Positions 53,656-61,090 of a DNA stretch of 64,000 nucleotides are shown here, one piece after another. The notes beneath the pieces are model-generated. The model did not search any database, was not told the DNA's origin, and saw only the letters and a list, made by a program, of their open reading frames with translations. The stretch's first letter is position 1. Every line of letters begins with the position of its first letter. The DNA is from Chryseobacterium flavum (lineage in GTDB: Bacteria > Bacteroidota > Bacteroidia > Flavobacteriales > Weeksellaceae): positions 264,987-328,986 of the forward strand of contig NZ_QNUE01000005.1 in NCBI RefSeq assembly GCF_003385595.1. Direction: 5' to 3'. Both the position numbers and the translations under genes were made by a program.

Positions 53656-54843
53656 TTAGTCGATGATTTCAGTAACCTGACCAGCACCTACTGTTCTACC
53701 TCCTTCTCTGATCGCAAATCTAAGACCTACGTTAAGAGCGATTGGTTGTAACAATTCAACAGTGATCGTTAAGTTATCACCAGGCATTACCATTTCTACA
53801 CCTTCTGGTAAGAAGATCTCACCTGTAACGTCAGTAGTTCTTACATAGAACTGAGGACGATATTTGTTGTGGAATGGAGTGTGACGTCCACCTTCTTCTT
53901 TAGAAAGGATATAAACCTCAGCTTTGAATTTTTTGTGTGGAGTAACTGAATCTTTCTTAGCGATAACCATACCTCTCTTGATGTCAGTTTTTTCAATACC
54001 TCTCAACAATAGACCTACGTTATCACCAGCTTCACCTCTGTCTAGGATTTTTCTGAACATCTCAACCCCTGTAATAGTAGAAGTTAATTTTTCATCACCC
54101 ATACCTACGATATCAACTGGATCACCAGTGTTAATAACACCAGCTTCGATTCTACCTGTTGCTACAGTACCTCTACCTGTAATAGAGAATACGTCTTCGA
54201 TAGGCATCAAGAATGGTTTATCCTGATCTCTTTGTGGCTGCTCAATCCAAGTATCAACTGCATCCATTAATTCTTCAACAGTCTTAACCCACTTCTCATC
54301 TCCGTTAAGAGCACCAAGAGCAGATCCCTGGATCACTGGAGAGTTATCTCCGTCATATTCATAAGTAGATAATAAATCTCTAAGTTCAAGTTCAACAAGC
54401 TCTAAAAGCTCAGCATCATCCACCATATCAACTTTGTTCATGAAAACAACGATTCTTGGTACGTTTACCTGACGGCAAAGTAGGATGTGCTCTCTAGTTT
54501 GAGGCATTGGTCCATCAGTTGCAGCACATACTAAGATAGCTCCATCCATCTGAGCAGCACCAGTTACCATGTTCTTAACATAGTCGGCGTGACCTGGACA
54601 GTCAACGTGTGCATAGTGTCTGTTTTCAGTTTCGTACTCGATGTGAGCTGTATTAATAGTGATACCTCTTTCTTTTTCTTCTGGAGCAGAGTCAATAGAA
54701 GAGAAATCTTTTTTCTCAGCAAGACCCTTGTTAGCTAATACGCTACTGATAGCAGCAGTAAGAGTAGTTTTACCATGGTCAACGTGACCAATAGTACCAA
54801 TGTTCAAGTGTGGTTTGTTACGATTAAACGTTTCCTTTGCCAT
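53656..54843 (-). CDS. tuf: elongation factor Tu
   Basis: 395 residues. G1 [10 protein letters not shown]3 DCPGH, G4 NKVD and G5 GSALG motifs are all intact, and domains II and III follow in full length. It brings aminoacyl-tRNA to the ribosome. Only this copy is in the window. It precedes tRNA-Trp and secE. Confidence 0.98.
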   Translation of the reverse strand: MAKETFNRNKPHLNIGTIGHVDHGKTTLTAAISSVLANKGLAEKKDFSSIDSAPEEKERGITINTAHIEYETENRHYAHVDCPGHADYVKNMVTGAAQMDGAILVCAATDGPMPQTREHILLCRQVNVPRIVVFMNKVDMVDDAELLELVELELRDLLSTYEYDGDNSPVIQGSALGALNGDEKWVKTVEELMDAVDTWIEQPQRDQDKPFLMPIEDVFSITGRGTVATGRIEAGVINTGDPVDIVGMGDEKLTSTITGVEMFRKILDRGEAGDNVGLLLRGIEKTDIKRGMVIAKKDSVTPHKKFKAEVYILSKEEGGRHTPFHNKYRPQFYVRTTDVTGEIFLPEGVEMVMPGDNLTITVELLQPIALNVGLRFAIREGGRTVGAGQVTEIID

Positions 54844-55255
54844 GATTTAAAATTATTTATTTATTGTTTTTCAAATTTTCGGTGTGCAAATATAATGAAT
54901 TTTTAAATACCAAAACCTTTTTCTTAAAAAAAGTTTCAATATTCAAATCCAATGAAGTACAAACCTTATATTTCAATGTATTGAGACTGCAAATTTACAC
55001 ATTTTTCCGGATTGAAAAAATCTTTCTGAAACCTTTTATGAAAAAGCCTGAAATACAGTTTATTCCAGATCCGACACTATATACAATAATAAAGACAATC
55101 AGGTCCGGACCCTTTTTTTTGGATCTGTTAATATCAGGAAAATAATTGGAAAAATATGCAGGACAGATACTGTTGCAGCAATAAGTTTTCCAAATAATTA
55201 TAAATAGTCAAAGGTCTTTGGAATCAACTAAAAAAGCAGTTGAAGGAATATAGGG
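54844..55255. other. 412-base gap upstream of tuf, promoter only
   Basis: On the minus strand TATATTTG (54887-54894) is a good -7 box about 44 bases before the tuf start; a TTG lies 16 bases further up (54911-54913). The rest of the gap is AT-rich. I see no gene or known RNA in it; a plus-strand ORF here has no protein-like features. Confidence 0.5.
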
Positions 55256-56191
55256 TTAACTGTTCAGCGAACGATATATTATCAGTTGATTACAGGTAAT
55301 AACCTCTTCCCCTTCAGTTAAACCTTGTATAATATAAGCAATATCCCCCACTTGTTTCAGCACCTTAATTTCCCTGATTTTTACGTTTGTCCTGGATTTA
55401 TAAACCACCACAAAACTTTTGTTATTATCAAAAATTATTGCTTTGGACGGAACAGTAAGCATTGAATAGTTTTCCAGATTAAACACTTTTATTGTAGCTC
55501 CACGCTCCGGAATCAGCAATCCGGTGTTATTCAGTACCCCCCTGTCCTCTATTGGATTGGGTTGAGGGTCAATACCATTAAATATTTTATCCATTTTAAC
55601 ATCAAAAACTTTGTCAGGATAAGATAATGTCGAAACCCAGGCTTTCATTCCAAAACTTATTTTATCAATATCAGATTGGTTAACATTCATAATACCCCAT
55701 ACATTCGAAGTATTGACCACATCAACATTTTTTTCACCCCAGTCATTTTTCCGCTGCAAATCTTTGTTAATATTTTTCAGAAAAATATTCCTGCTTATCG
55801 GTACCACAACATTGTAAATACTTCCAGTTCTCACATTGTATACTGTACTTGCCTGCTGAAGAAGATCCTGCACTTTTTGCAACTGACCTCTGACGGCTGC
55901 CGGAACCTTTCCTTTTTTTACATAATCTTCAATTTCCACATTTACACTTATCCCATTTCCTGCTGCAAGTGGATAAATATCAATAGATCTGTTTTCAGCT
56001 GTTATTATTTTCCCGTAAAAGCGGTATATACCTTCTATATTTCTCTTCTCAGCTTTTGCCAGAGAGATCGACCCCATCATCGTATTGCTAAGCTCAAATC
56101 CTTTTTTGTAGCGGTCCCTTTTTTCATCTTCTCTTTTTGAGCAGGCTGAGAATGTTAAGATCATTAACACAGGAATAGCATATGTTCTCAT
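55256..56191 (-). CDS. efflux-type periplasmic adaptor lipoprotein (HlyD/CusB-like), reduced
   Basis: 311 residues from the ATG at 56191, which gives a lipoprotein signal (VLMILTFSAC). The half-motif VNVEIEDYVKKGKVPAAVRG recalls the lipoyl part of RND adaptors, the hairpin that follows is short, and the barrel segment VWGIMNVNQSDIDKISFGMKAWVSTLSYPDKVF and C-terminal VPSKAIIFDNNKSFVVVYKS..V..GLTEGEEVI are typical. No pump or TolC gene is nearby, so it is an orphan. The two-component genes lie upstream on the same strand. Confidence 0.7.
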   Translation of the reverse strand: MRTYAIPVLMILTFSACSKREDEKRDRYKKGFELSNTMMGSISLAKAEKRNIEGIYRFYGKIITAENRSIDIYPLAAGNGISVNVEIEDYVKKGKVPAAVRGQLQKVQDLLQQASTVYNVRTGSIYNVVVPISRNIFLKNINKDLQRKNDWGEKNVDVVNTSNVWGIMNVNQSDIDKISFGMKAWVSTLSYPDKVFDVKMDKIFNGIDPQPNPIEDRGVLNNTGLLIPERGATIKVFNLENYSMLTVPSKAIIFDNNKSFVVVYKSRTNVKIREIKVLKQVGDIAYIIQGLTEGEEVITCNQLIIYRSLNS

Positions 56192-56529
56192 TGTTAAATA
56201 GAAGATTTCGTTTGTACCGATTGAATTAAGCCGTCCGGCAAATAGTATGATTTTATTCTTCACATCACGGATCTGTAATATTATTTCCATAAAGTCTAAA
56301 TTCAATAAGGGTTACACTTCCCTTTCTGAATGGTCATCATTTTATCGCAGACCTGCTCTCTGTTTTTTCAAACCTGCCGTTTTTGATCTCCTGCAACTGC
56401 CCTACTGAGCAATTATTCACTCCTTTTAAACACAAAATTGCTTTAGTCCAATTAAAAGGAGCTTAAATGGGGCTTAAAAAAAAATTAAATATTATGGAAT
56501 ACAGATCTCAGCTTCCCTGAACCGGGGAA

Positions 56530-57894
56530 CTATTTTTTAAAGATAATGGTAAACGTATTCAGATTTTCAGCCGGAGAAGAATACCATATTTCAGCATCAT
56601 GATATTCGAGAATTCTCTTAACAATACGAAGTCCTAGTCCGGACCCGGATATGTTTTGCGCATTATTTCCTCTTGTAAATGCCTCAAACAGTTTAGCCTG
56701 TTCTTCTTCCGGAATTGTATTTCCCTGTGAAATTACTTCTACAGTAACATGGTCATTGGTCTCTGTGAGCAGTACTTTCACTTTAGTACTGTCTGAATAG
56801 ACGGCTGCATTTTTAAATAAATTAATAAAAACAATGATCAGCAAAGACTGGATGCCGTTTATAGTAAGAAGAGCATTTTCAGAAGTTTCTTCAGTAATTA
56901 AAAAATCCAGCCGGAGTTCCGGATAGCTTTTCTCAACTCCTTCAAAAGCTTCAAAAATAGCTTCATCAATCCTCACTTCTTCATAAATGCTCTGAATATT
57001 TTCTTTATCAAATTTTGTAAGCAGCAATAATGAATTTGTTAACTCTGACAATTGGTATACATCCCTCTGTATCCGTTGTAATGATAATAAGGTTTCAGGT
57101 GAGTGTTCTCCGAATTTAATCAGGTTTTCCAACTGGAAGGCCATCCTCGTAATTGGAGTTCTGATTTCATGGGATGCACTGGCTGTAAAGTCTTTTTGCG
57201 ACTGAAATACATCATTTAATCTTGCAATCATGGTATTAAAAGAATTGGCAAGAACTCCCACTTCATCATTTGAATGTTGTACCGGGATCTGTGTAGTCAG
57301 CTTATGAGCCGTAACTTCCGAAATTTCCTGATTCAGATCTTCCAGAGGACGGAGAAATTTTTCAACAAAATAATAACTGAAAAAACCAATAAGAAGTGTA
57401 CTCAGAACATAAGCAAGGATCAGAAGATACTTAAGATAAGTAAGTTTTGATTTTCCATTGGTGTCAAAAGCACTGGTCAGAATATAATAATTTTCCCCGT
57501 TGATGTTCCTTAATGCCGCATAGATTTCAGGAACTGTTTTTTCCGTATAAATAATTTTTTTATGATCCAGTTCTTTCAGCATCGCTTCATCCCAGGTAAC
57601 GTTCCGGTCTTTTATTGTACTGTAGATCAGCTCTTTATTTTCGTTAAAAATTAAAATCTTCTCATTTAAAAGAATATTATCAGAGTTTTCATTAAAAAAA
57701 ATCGGTGCTTCTTCTTCAAAATCTTTGGATCGGGAGATAAAATGGCTCGTAAATTCAAGCCGCTGTCTGAACCTTTCCTTAAATTCATCTCTTCTGAAAT
57801 CATTGAAAGATAAATAAATCACAGCCATCACCATTCCAAAAAGTAATGAAAAGGCGATACTGATCGTTAAAGCAATCTTTCTTTTTAAAGACAT
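56530..57894 (-). CDS. sensor histidine kinase
   Basis: 454 residues: membrane helices near 8-30 and 154-176 around a periplasmic sensor, a HAMP linker (LRPLEDLNQEISEVTAHKL), the phospho-acceptor His242 in SASHEIRTPITRM, and the ATPase with FINLFKNAAVYS and GSGLGLRIVKRIL. It directly follows the response regulator gene (no gap), so they form a pair. Its signal is unknown; the adaptor gene downstream hints at metal or envelope stress. Confidence 0.93.
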   Translation of the reverse strand: MSLKRKIALTISIAFSLLFGMVMAVIYLSFNDFRRDEFKERFRQRLEFTSHFISRSKDFEEEAPIFFNENSDNILLNEKILIFNENKELIYSTIKDRNVTWDEAMLKELDHKKIIYTEKTVPEIYAALRNINGENYYILTSAFDTNGKSKLTYLKYLLILAYVLSTLLIGFFSYYFVEKFLRPLEDLNQEISEVTAHKLTTQIPVQHSNDEVGVLANSFNTMIARLNDVFQSQKDFTASASHEIRTPITRMAFQLENLIKFGEHSPETLLSLQRIQRDVYQLSELTNSLLLLTKFDKENIQSIYEEVRIDEAIFEAFEGVEKSYPELRLDFLITEETSENALLTINGIQSLLIIVFINLFKNAAVYSDSTKVKVLLTETNDHVTVEVISQGNTIPEEEQAKLFEAFTRGNNAQNISGSGLGLRIVKRILEYHDAEIWYSSPAENLNTFTIIFKK

Positions 57895-58578
57895 TTACAA
57901 TGGGCTTAGGTAATATCCGAAACCGGAACGCGTATGTATTAATTTTATTTTATAATCTTTGTCTATCTTTTTTCTTAAAAAATTGATATACACTTCTACC
58001 GTATTGGTATTGGTATTAAAATTATGTTCCCATACATGTTCAGTGATCTGCTGTTTGGAAACGGTTCTGCCCTGCGCTTCCGCCAGGTAAACCAGTAGTT
58101 GAAATTCTTTTAGGGTAAGTGTGATCTCATTACCACTACGGTAGACTTTCTGTTCAGTTTTATTGATGATAAGATCATCTACCTGTATAATATCCTGATC
58201 TGAATTATCTGATGGTGTTTTTCGTCTCAGTAAAGAATTGATTCTCAAAAGCAATTCTTCAAACTGAAAAGGTTTTACAAGATAATCATCCGCCAGTCTG
58301 GTAAATGCATCTTTTTTATCTGAAATATCTCCGTAGGCCGAAATAATAATAATCGGTGTATTCTTATCAAAAGAACGTATGGTCTGACACACATCAAGCC
58401 CATTTATCCTGGGCACATTAATATCCAGCAGATACAGGTCATAGGTATTATTCTTGATCTGACGGAGAAAAGTTTCTCCGTCATAAATTTTATCACAGCT
58501 AAAATTATTGGATTCTAAAAACCGGCAAAGTTCTGCAGAAAGAATAAGATCATCTTCTAATAAGAGAATATTCATCAA
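57895..58578 (-). CDS. OmpR-type response regulator
   Basis: 227 residues: a receiver with acidic pocket LLLEDD, phospho-acceptor Asp52 (YLLDINVPRING) and the switch Lys in YLVKPFQ near residue 103; then a winged-helix DNA-binding domain ending THRSGFGYYLSPL style. It is the first gene of the inserted unit between the tRNA cluster and tuf. Confidence 0.95.
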   Translation of the reverse strand: MMNILLLEDDLILSAELCRFLESNNFSCDKIYDGETFLRQIKNNTYDLYLLDINVPRINGLDVCQTIRSFDKNTPIIIISAYGDISDKKDAFTRLADDYLVKPFQFEELLLRINSLLRRKTPSDNSDQDIIQVDDLIINKTEQKVYRSGNEITLTLKEFQLLVYLAEAQGRTVSKQQITEHVWEHNFNTNTNTVEVYINFLRKKIDKDYKIKLIHTRSGFGYYLSPL

Positions 58579-58672
58579 AAATTATTTTACACGAATTTAA
58601 CGAAAATTTTATGATTGTAATTCTATATAATATAAGATTCTCATCCCAAAGAAGAAACGGCTGAATATGGAT

Positions 58673-58699
58673 AAAAAAAATCCCGAAAGGAATTCGGGA
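58673..58699 (-). terminator. terminator after the tRNA cluster
   Basis: TCCCGAA (58681-58687) pairs with TTCGGGA (58693-58699), with eight T on the minus strand. It ends the tRNA-Thr/Tyr/Gly/Thr transcript before the inserted genes. Confidence 0.85.
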
Positions 58700-58707
58700 A
58701 ATTCGAG

Positions 58708-58779
58708 AGCCAACTACGGGACTTGAACCCGTGACCTCTTCCTTACCAAGGAAGCACTCTACCGCTGAGCTAAGTCGGC
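58708..58779 (-). tRNA. trnT: tRNA-Thr (GGT)
   Basis: Acceptor GCCGACT pairs with AGTTGGC; the loop TTGGTAA between CTTCC and GGAAG gives anticodon GGT. The last of four clustered tRNAs. Confidence 0.95.
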
Positions 58780-58820
58780 ATTAATTAAAAAAATCACACT
58801 GATGAGCGTGATTTTCTTTG

Positions 58821-58893
58821 AGCGGAAGACGGGGGTCGAACCCGCGACATTCAGCTTGGAAGGCTGACGCTCTACCAACTGAGCTACTTCCGC
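58821..58893 (-). tRNA. trnG: tRNA-Gly (TCC)
   Basis: Acceptor GCGGAAG/CTTCCGC; loop CTTCCAA between TCAGC and GCTGA gives anticodon TCC. Confidence 0.95.
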
Positions 58894-58980
58894 AATTTTG
58901 TTTCCAAAATTATTGGTAAACGCTGTGCAAAACTAAGAAATTTTCTTTAATCCTGCAAGTTTTTTTTATAATATAAAATG

Positions 58981-59061
58981 TGGGGAGAGCAGGATTCGAA
59001 CCTACGAAGCCGAAGCAACTGAGTTACAGTCAGTCCCATTTAGCCACTCTGGAATCTCCCC
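58981..59061 (-). tRNA. trnY: tRNA-Tyr (GTA)
   Basis: Acceptor GGGGAGA/TCTCCCC; loop CTGTAAC between ACTGA and TCAGT gives anticodon GTA. A long variable arm is present, as expected for bacterial tRNA-Tyr (81 bases). Confidence 0.95.
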
Positions 59062-59079
59062 TCATGTTTATATTAATAG

Positions 59080-59153
59080 AGCCTCCAGAGGGATTCGAAC
59101 CCACGACCCCGAGATTACAAATCACGTGCTCTGGCCAACTGAGCTATGGAGGC
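59080..59153 (-). tRNA. trnT: tRNA-Thr (TGT)
   Basis: Acceptor GCCTCCA/TGGAGGC; loop TTTGTAA gives anticodon TGT. One T-T mismatch is seen in the anticodon stem (CGTGA/TCTCG). It is the first of the four clustered tRNAs. Confidence 0.93.
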
Positions 59154-59261
59154 AAATTAAAAAAGAATTCAAAAGATCGCTGTTCCTTTTTTGCGAGTGC
59201 AAATATAGAGCGGATTTTTTGAATTCTCAAATTTTTTATAAACTTTTTTTAACTTTTTTTA

Positions 59262-59552
59262 CTATGCCATTTCTTTTTTCTTGATTAATAGCTTTTTAGC
59301 AGTATCAACACAAAGGTCCAGACTTTCCTCAAAACTTGTAGTTGTTTTCTTTACAACAATATCATCTCCCGGGACCGCTAAAATCAACTCAGCTGTTTTG
59401 TTAGCTTTATCCGAGTTATTTTCTACTTTCAAAAAAACTTTACACTCCTGAATTTTATCATAGAAGGTATCTAGTTTGCTTACTTTTTTGTCAATGTGTG
59501 ATTCTAGTGGTTCGTGTGGAGTTAAACCAATTGATTGTACTGTGATCTTCAT
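59262..59552 (-). CDS. hpf: ribosome hibernation-promoting factor (short HPF/RaiA)
   Basis: 96 residues of the HPF/YfiA beta-alpha-beta fold: MKITVQSIGLTPHEPLESHIDKKVSKLDTFYDKIQECKVFLKV and a basic C-terminal helix ending LLIKKKE. Short form without the C-terminal dimer domain. It binds the 30S decoding site in resting cells. It overlaps the recombinase gene by four bases and heads toward the tRNA cluster. Confidence 0.9.
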   Translation of the reverse strand: MKITVQSIGLTPHEPLESHIDKKVSKLDTFYDKIQECKVFLKVENNSDKANKTAELILAVPGDDIVVKKTTTSFEESLDLCVDTAKKLLIKKKEMA

Positions 59553-60436
59553 AATTCTTCTTTTTTTGATGCTCGGGGATGAGCTTGATTAAACACTTTT
59601 TTCAATTGTTCAATATTGGCATTCGTATAGACTTGAGTACTGGCAAGACTGGAATGCCCTAATATTTTTTTCACTTTGGAGATCTCCGCCCCATTATCCA
59701 ACACATGAGTAGCAAAGCTATGACGAAGGATATGAGGACTTCTTTTTTCTTTTGTTGTTATAAGACTAAGGTACTTATTAACTACCATATATACAAATTT
59801 TTCGCTGAGTTTTTTCCCCTTCTTATTCACAAAAAAAAAGGTCTTGAATTCTGTCTGCGGTTTTCTTATTTCAAGATAGCGTTTAAGAAGCACAGATAAA
59901 TCTTCAGAAATGGGAATTACTCTCTCTTTGTTCCCTTTTCCTATGACTTTTAATTCATTTCCATTTAAATCAACATTCTCAAATATCAGGCCACAAAGCT
60001 CAGCTTTCCGCATTCCGGTCTGATACAATACCTCCATGATACACTTCTCCAATCCATCACTCACCTGCTGAAAAACCCTGTCATTAAGATCTGCCATTTC
60101 CTCTTTCGACATGGGGATCTGCTTTTCAGGATAAAATTTAAGAGATGCAACTCCTTCCACCGGGGAAACTTTAACCTCTCCTATTTTCAAAAGGAAAAGA
60201 AAAAAGCTCCGCAGAGAAGACAATTTCCTGTTGATACTTCTTTTGGATATTCCATGTTCACTTAAATCAACAATAAAATTTCTGATTATTTTTTTATCTG
60301 CTTTGGAAATATCTTCTGATGATTCTGTTCTGAGATAGAAACAGCGAAAGTCGTCAAGGTCTTTTTTGTAACTTGTGATGGTATGAGGAGAGTACCTCTT
60401 TTCGAACTGTAAATATTCTAAAAATTTATCCAGCAT
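59549..60436 (-). CDS. tyrosine recombinase, XerC/XerD type
   Basis: 295 residues. N-terminal SAM-like core-binding domain, then the catalytic set Arg143 (GMRKAEL), Lys167 (GKGNK), His235 and Arg238 (HILRHSFATH), His261 (GHSS) and Tyr270 (TQVYTNAN). Size and linkage with rpsU and hpf point to a household Xer protein that resolves chromosome dimers at dif rather than a mobile-element integrase. Whether it is XerC or XerD cannot be settled here. Confidence 0.93.
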   Translation of the reverse strand: MLDKFLEYLQFEKRYSPHTITSYKKDLDDFRCFYLRTESSEDISKADKKIIRNFIVDLSEHGISKRSINRKLSSLRSFFLFLLKIGEVKVSPVEGVASLKFYPEKQIPMSKEEMADLNDRVFQQVSDGLEKCIMEVLYQTGMRKAELCGLIFENVDLNGNELKVIGKGNKERVIPISEDLSVLLKRYLEIRKPQTEFKTFFFVNKKGKKLSEKFVYMVVNKYLSLITTKEKRSPHILRHSFATHVLDNGAEISKVKKILGHSSLASTQVYTNANIEQLKKVFNQAHPRASKKEEL

Positions 60437-60517
60437 TACCTCAGGTATAAAAATAAAAATTCACTTCTCAAATATAAGAATTTAAGAAGTGAATTAATAT
60501 ATGGTTAAGAAAAAATC

Positions 60518-60715
60518 TTAAGCCTGTTCTTCTTTGCTAAGCGCTCTTTGTTTGTAAGCCGCTTTTAGTCTAGCTTGTCTTAAAGTCACAGAAGGCTTAA
60601 TAAACTGCTGTCTAGCTCTTAATTGACGAACTGTACCCGTTTTATCAAATTTTCTTTTGTATTTTTTTAAAGCTCTGTCGATGGATTCACCATCTTTTAC
60701 TGGAATTATTAACAT
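60518..60715 (-). CDS. rpsU: 30S ribosomal protein S21
   Basis: 65 residues, basic: IIPVKDGESIDRALKKYKRKFDKTGTVRQLRARQQFIKPSVTLR is the S21 signature. S21 aids initiation, and in Bacteroidota takes part in hiding the anti-Shine-Dalgarno end of 16S rRNA together with other proteins. It is the first gene of a unit with xer, hpf and four tRNAs. Confidence 0.97.
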   Translation of the reverse strand: MLIIPVKDGESIDRALKKYKRKFDKTGTVRQLRARQQFIKPSVTLRQARLKAAYKQRALSKEEQA

Positions 60716-60738
60716 ATTTTACATCTCATTTTGGACTG

Positions 60739-60768
60739 CAAAAGTATACATTTTTTCTTAAAGCACAA
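60739..60768 (-). promoter_or_regulatory. rpsU promoter
   Basis: On the minus strand TTG (60766-60768), 19 bases, TACTTTTG (60739-60746); leader about 20 bases. Same -7 box and spacer as at rplK. The rest of 60769-61090 is extremely A-rich DNA with no gene. Confidence 0.7.
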
Positions 60769-61090
60769 AATTTCAATCTCTTTTATTAAAAAAAGATAAT
60801 AAAATTTAATTTAATTCATACGAATCAAATTGCCCGCATTACAAATTCAATTTTATTTTAATTATTAATTGAAAATATTAAAATAAAATAACAAATATCC
60901 AACAAACAAACACTATAAAACAAAATAACATAATATAAGTTAATTAAATTAATCAATAACTCAAAAAAAACAATAAAAATAAATACTAATTAACTTAATA
61001 ACGAAAAATATACGTAAACAATTAATTAACAGTATTTTACACTTTAAAAAACAAAAAAAATAACAGTACTTTGCACCAAAAAAAACGAAG

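Noticed and set aside
59549..60436. Tyrosine recombinase next to tRNA genes as a sign of a genomic island
   Set aside because: It is embedded with rpsU and hpf in a housekeeping unit, and I saw no direct repeat of a tRNA 3' end or phage-like genes.
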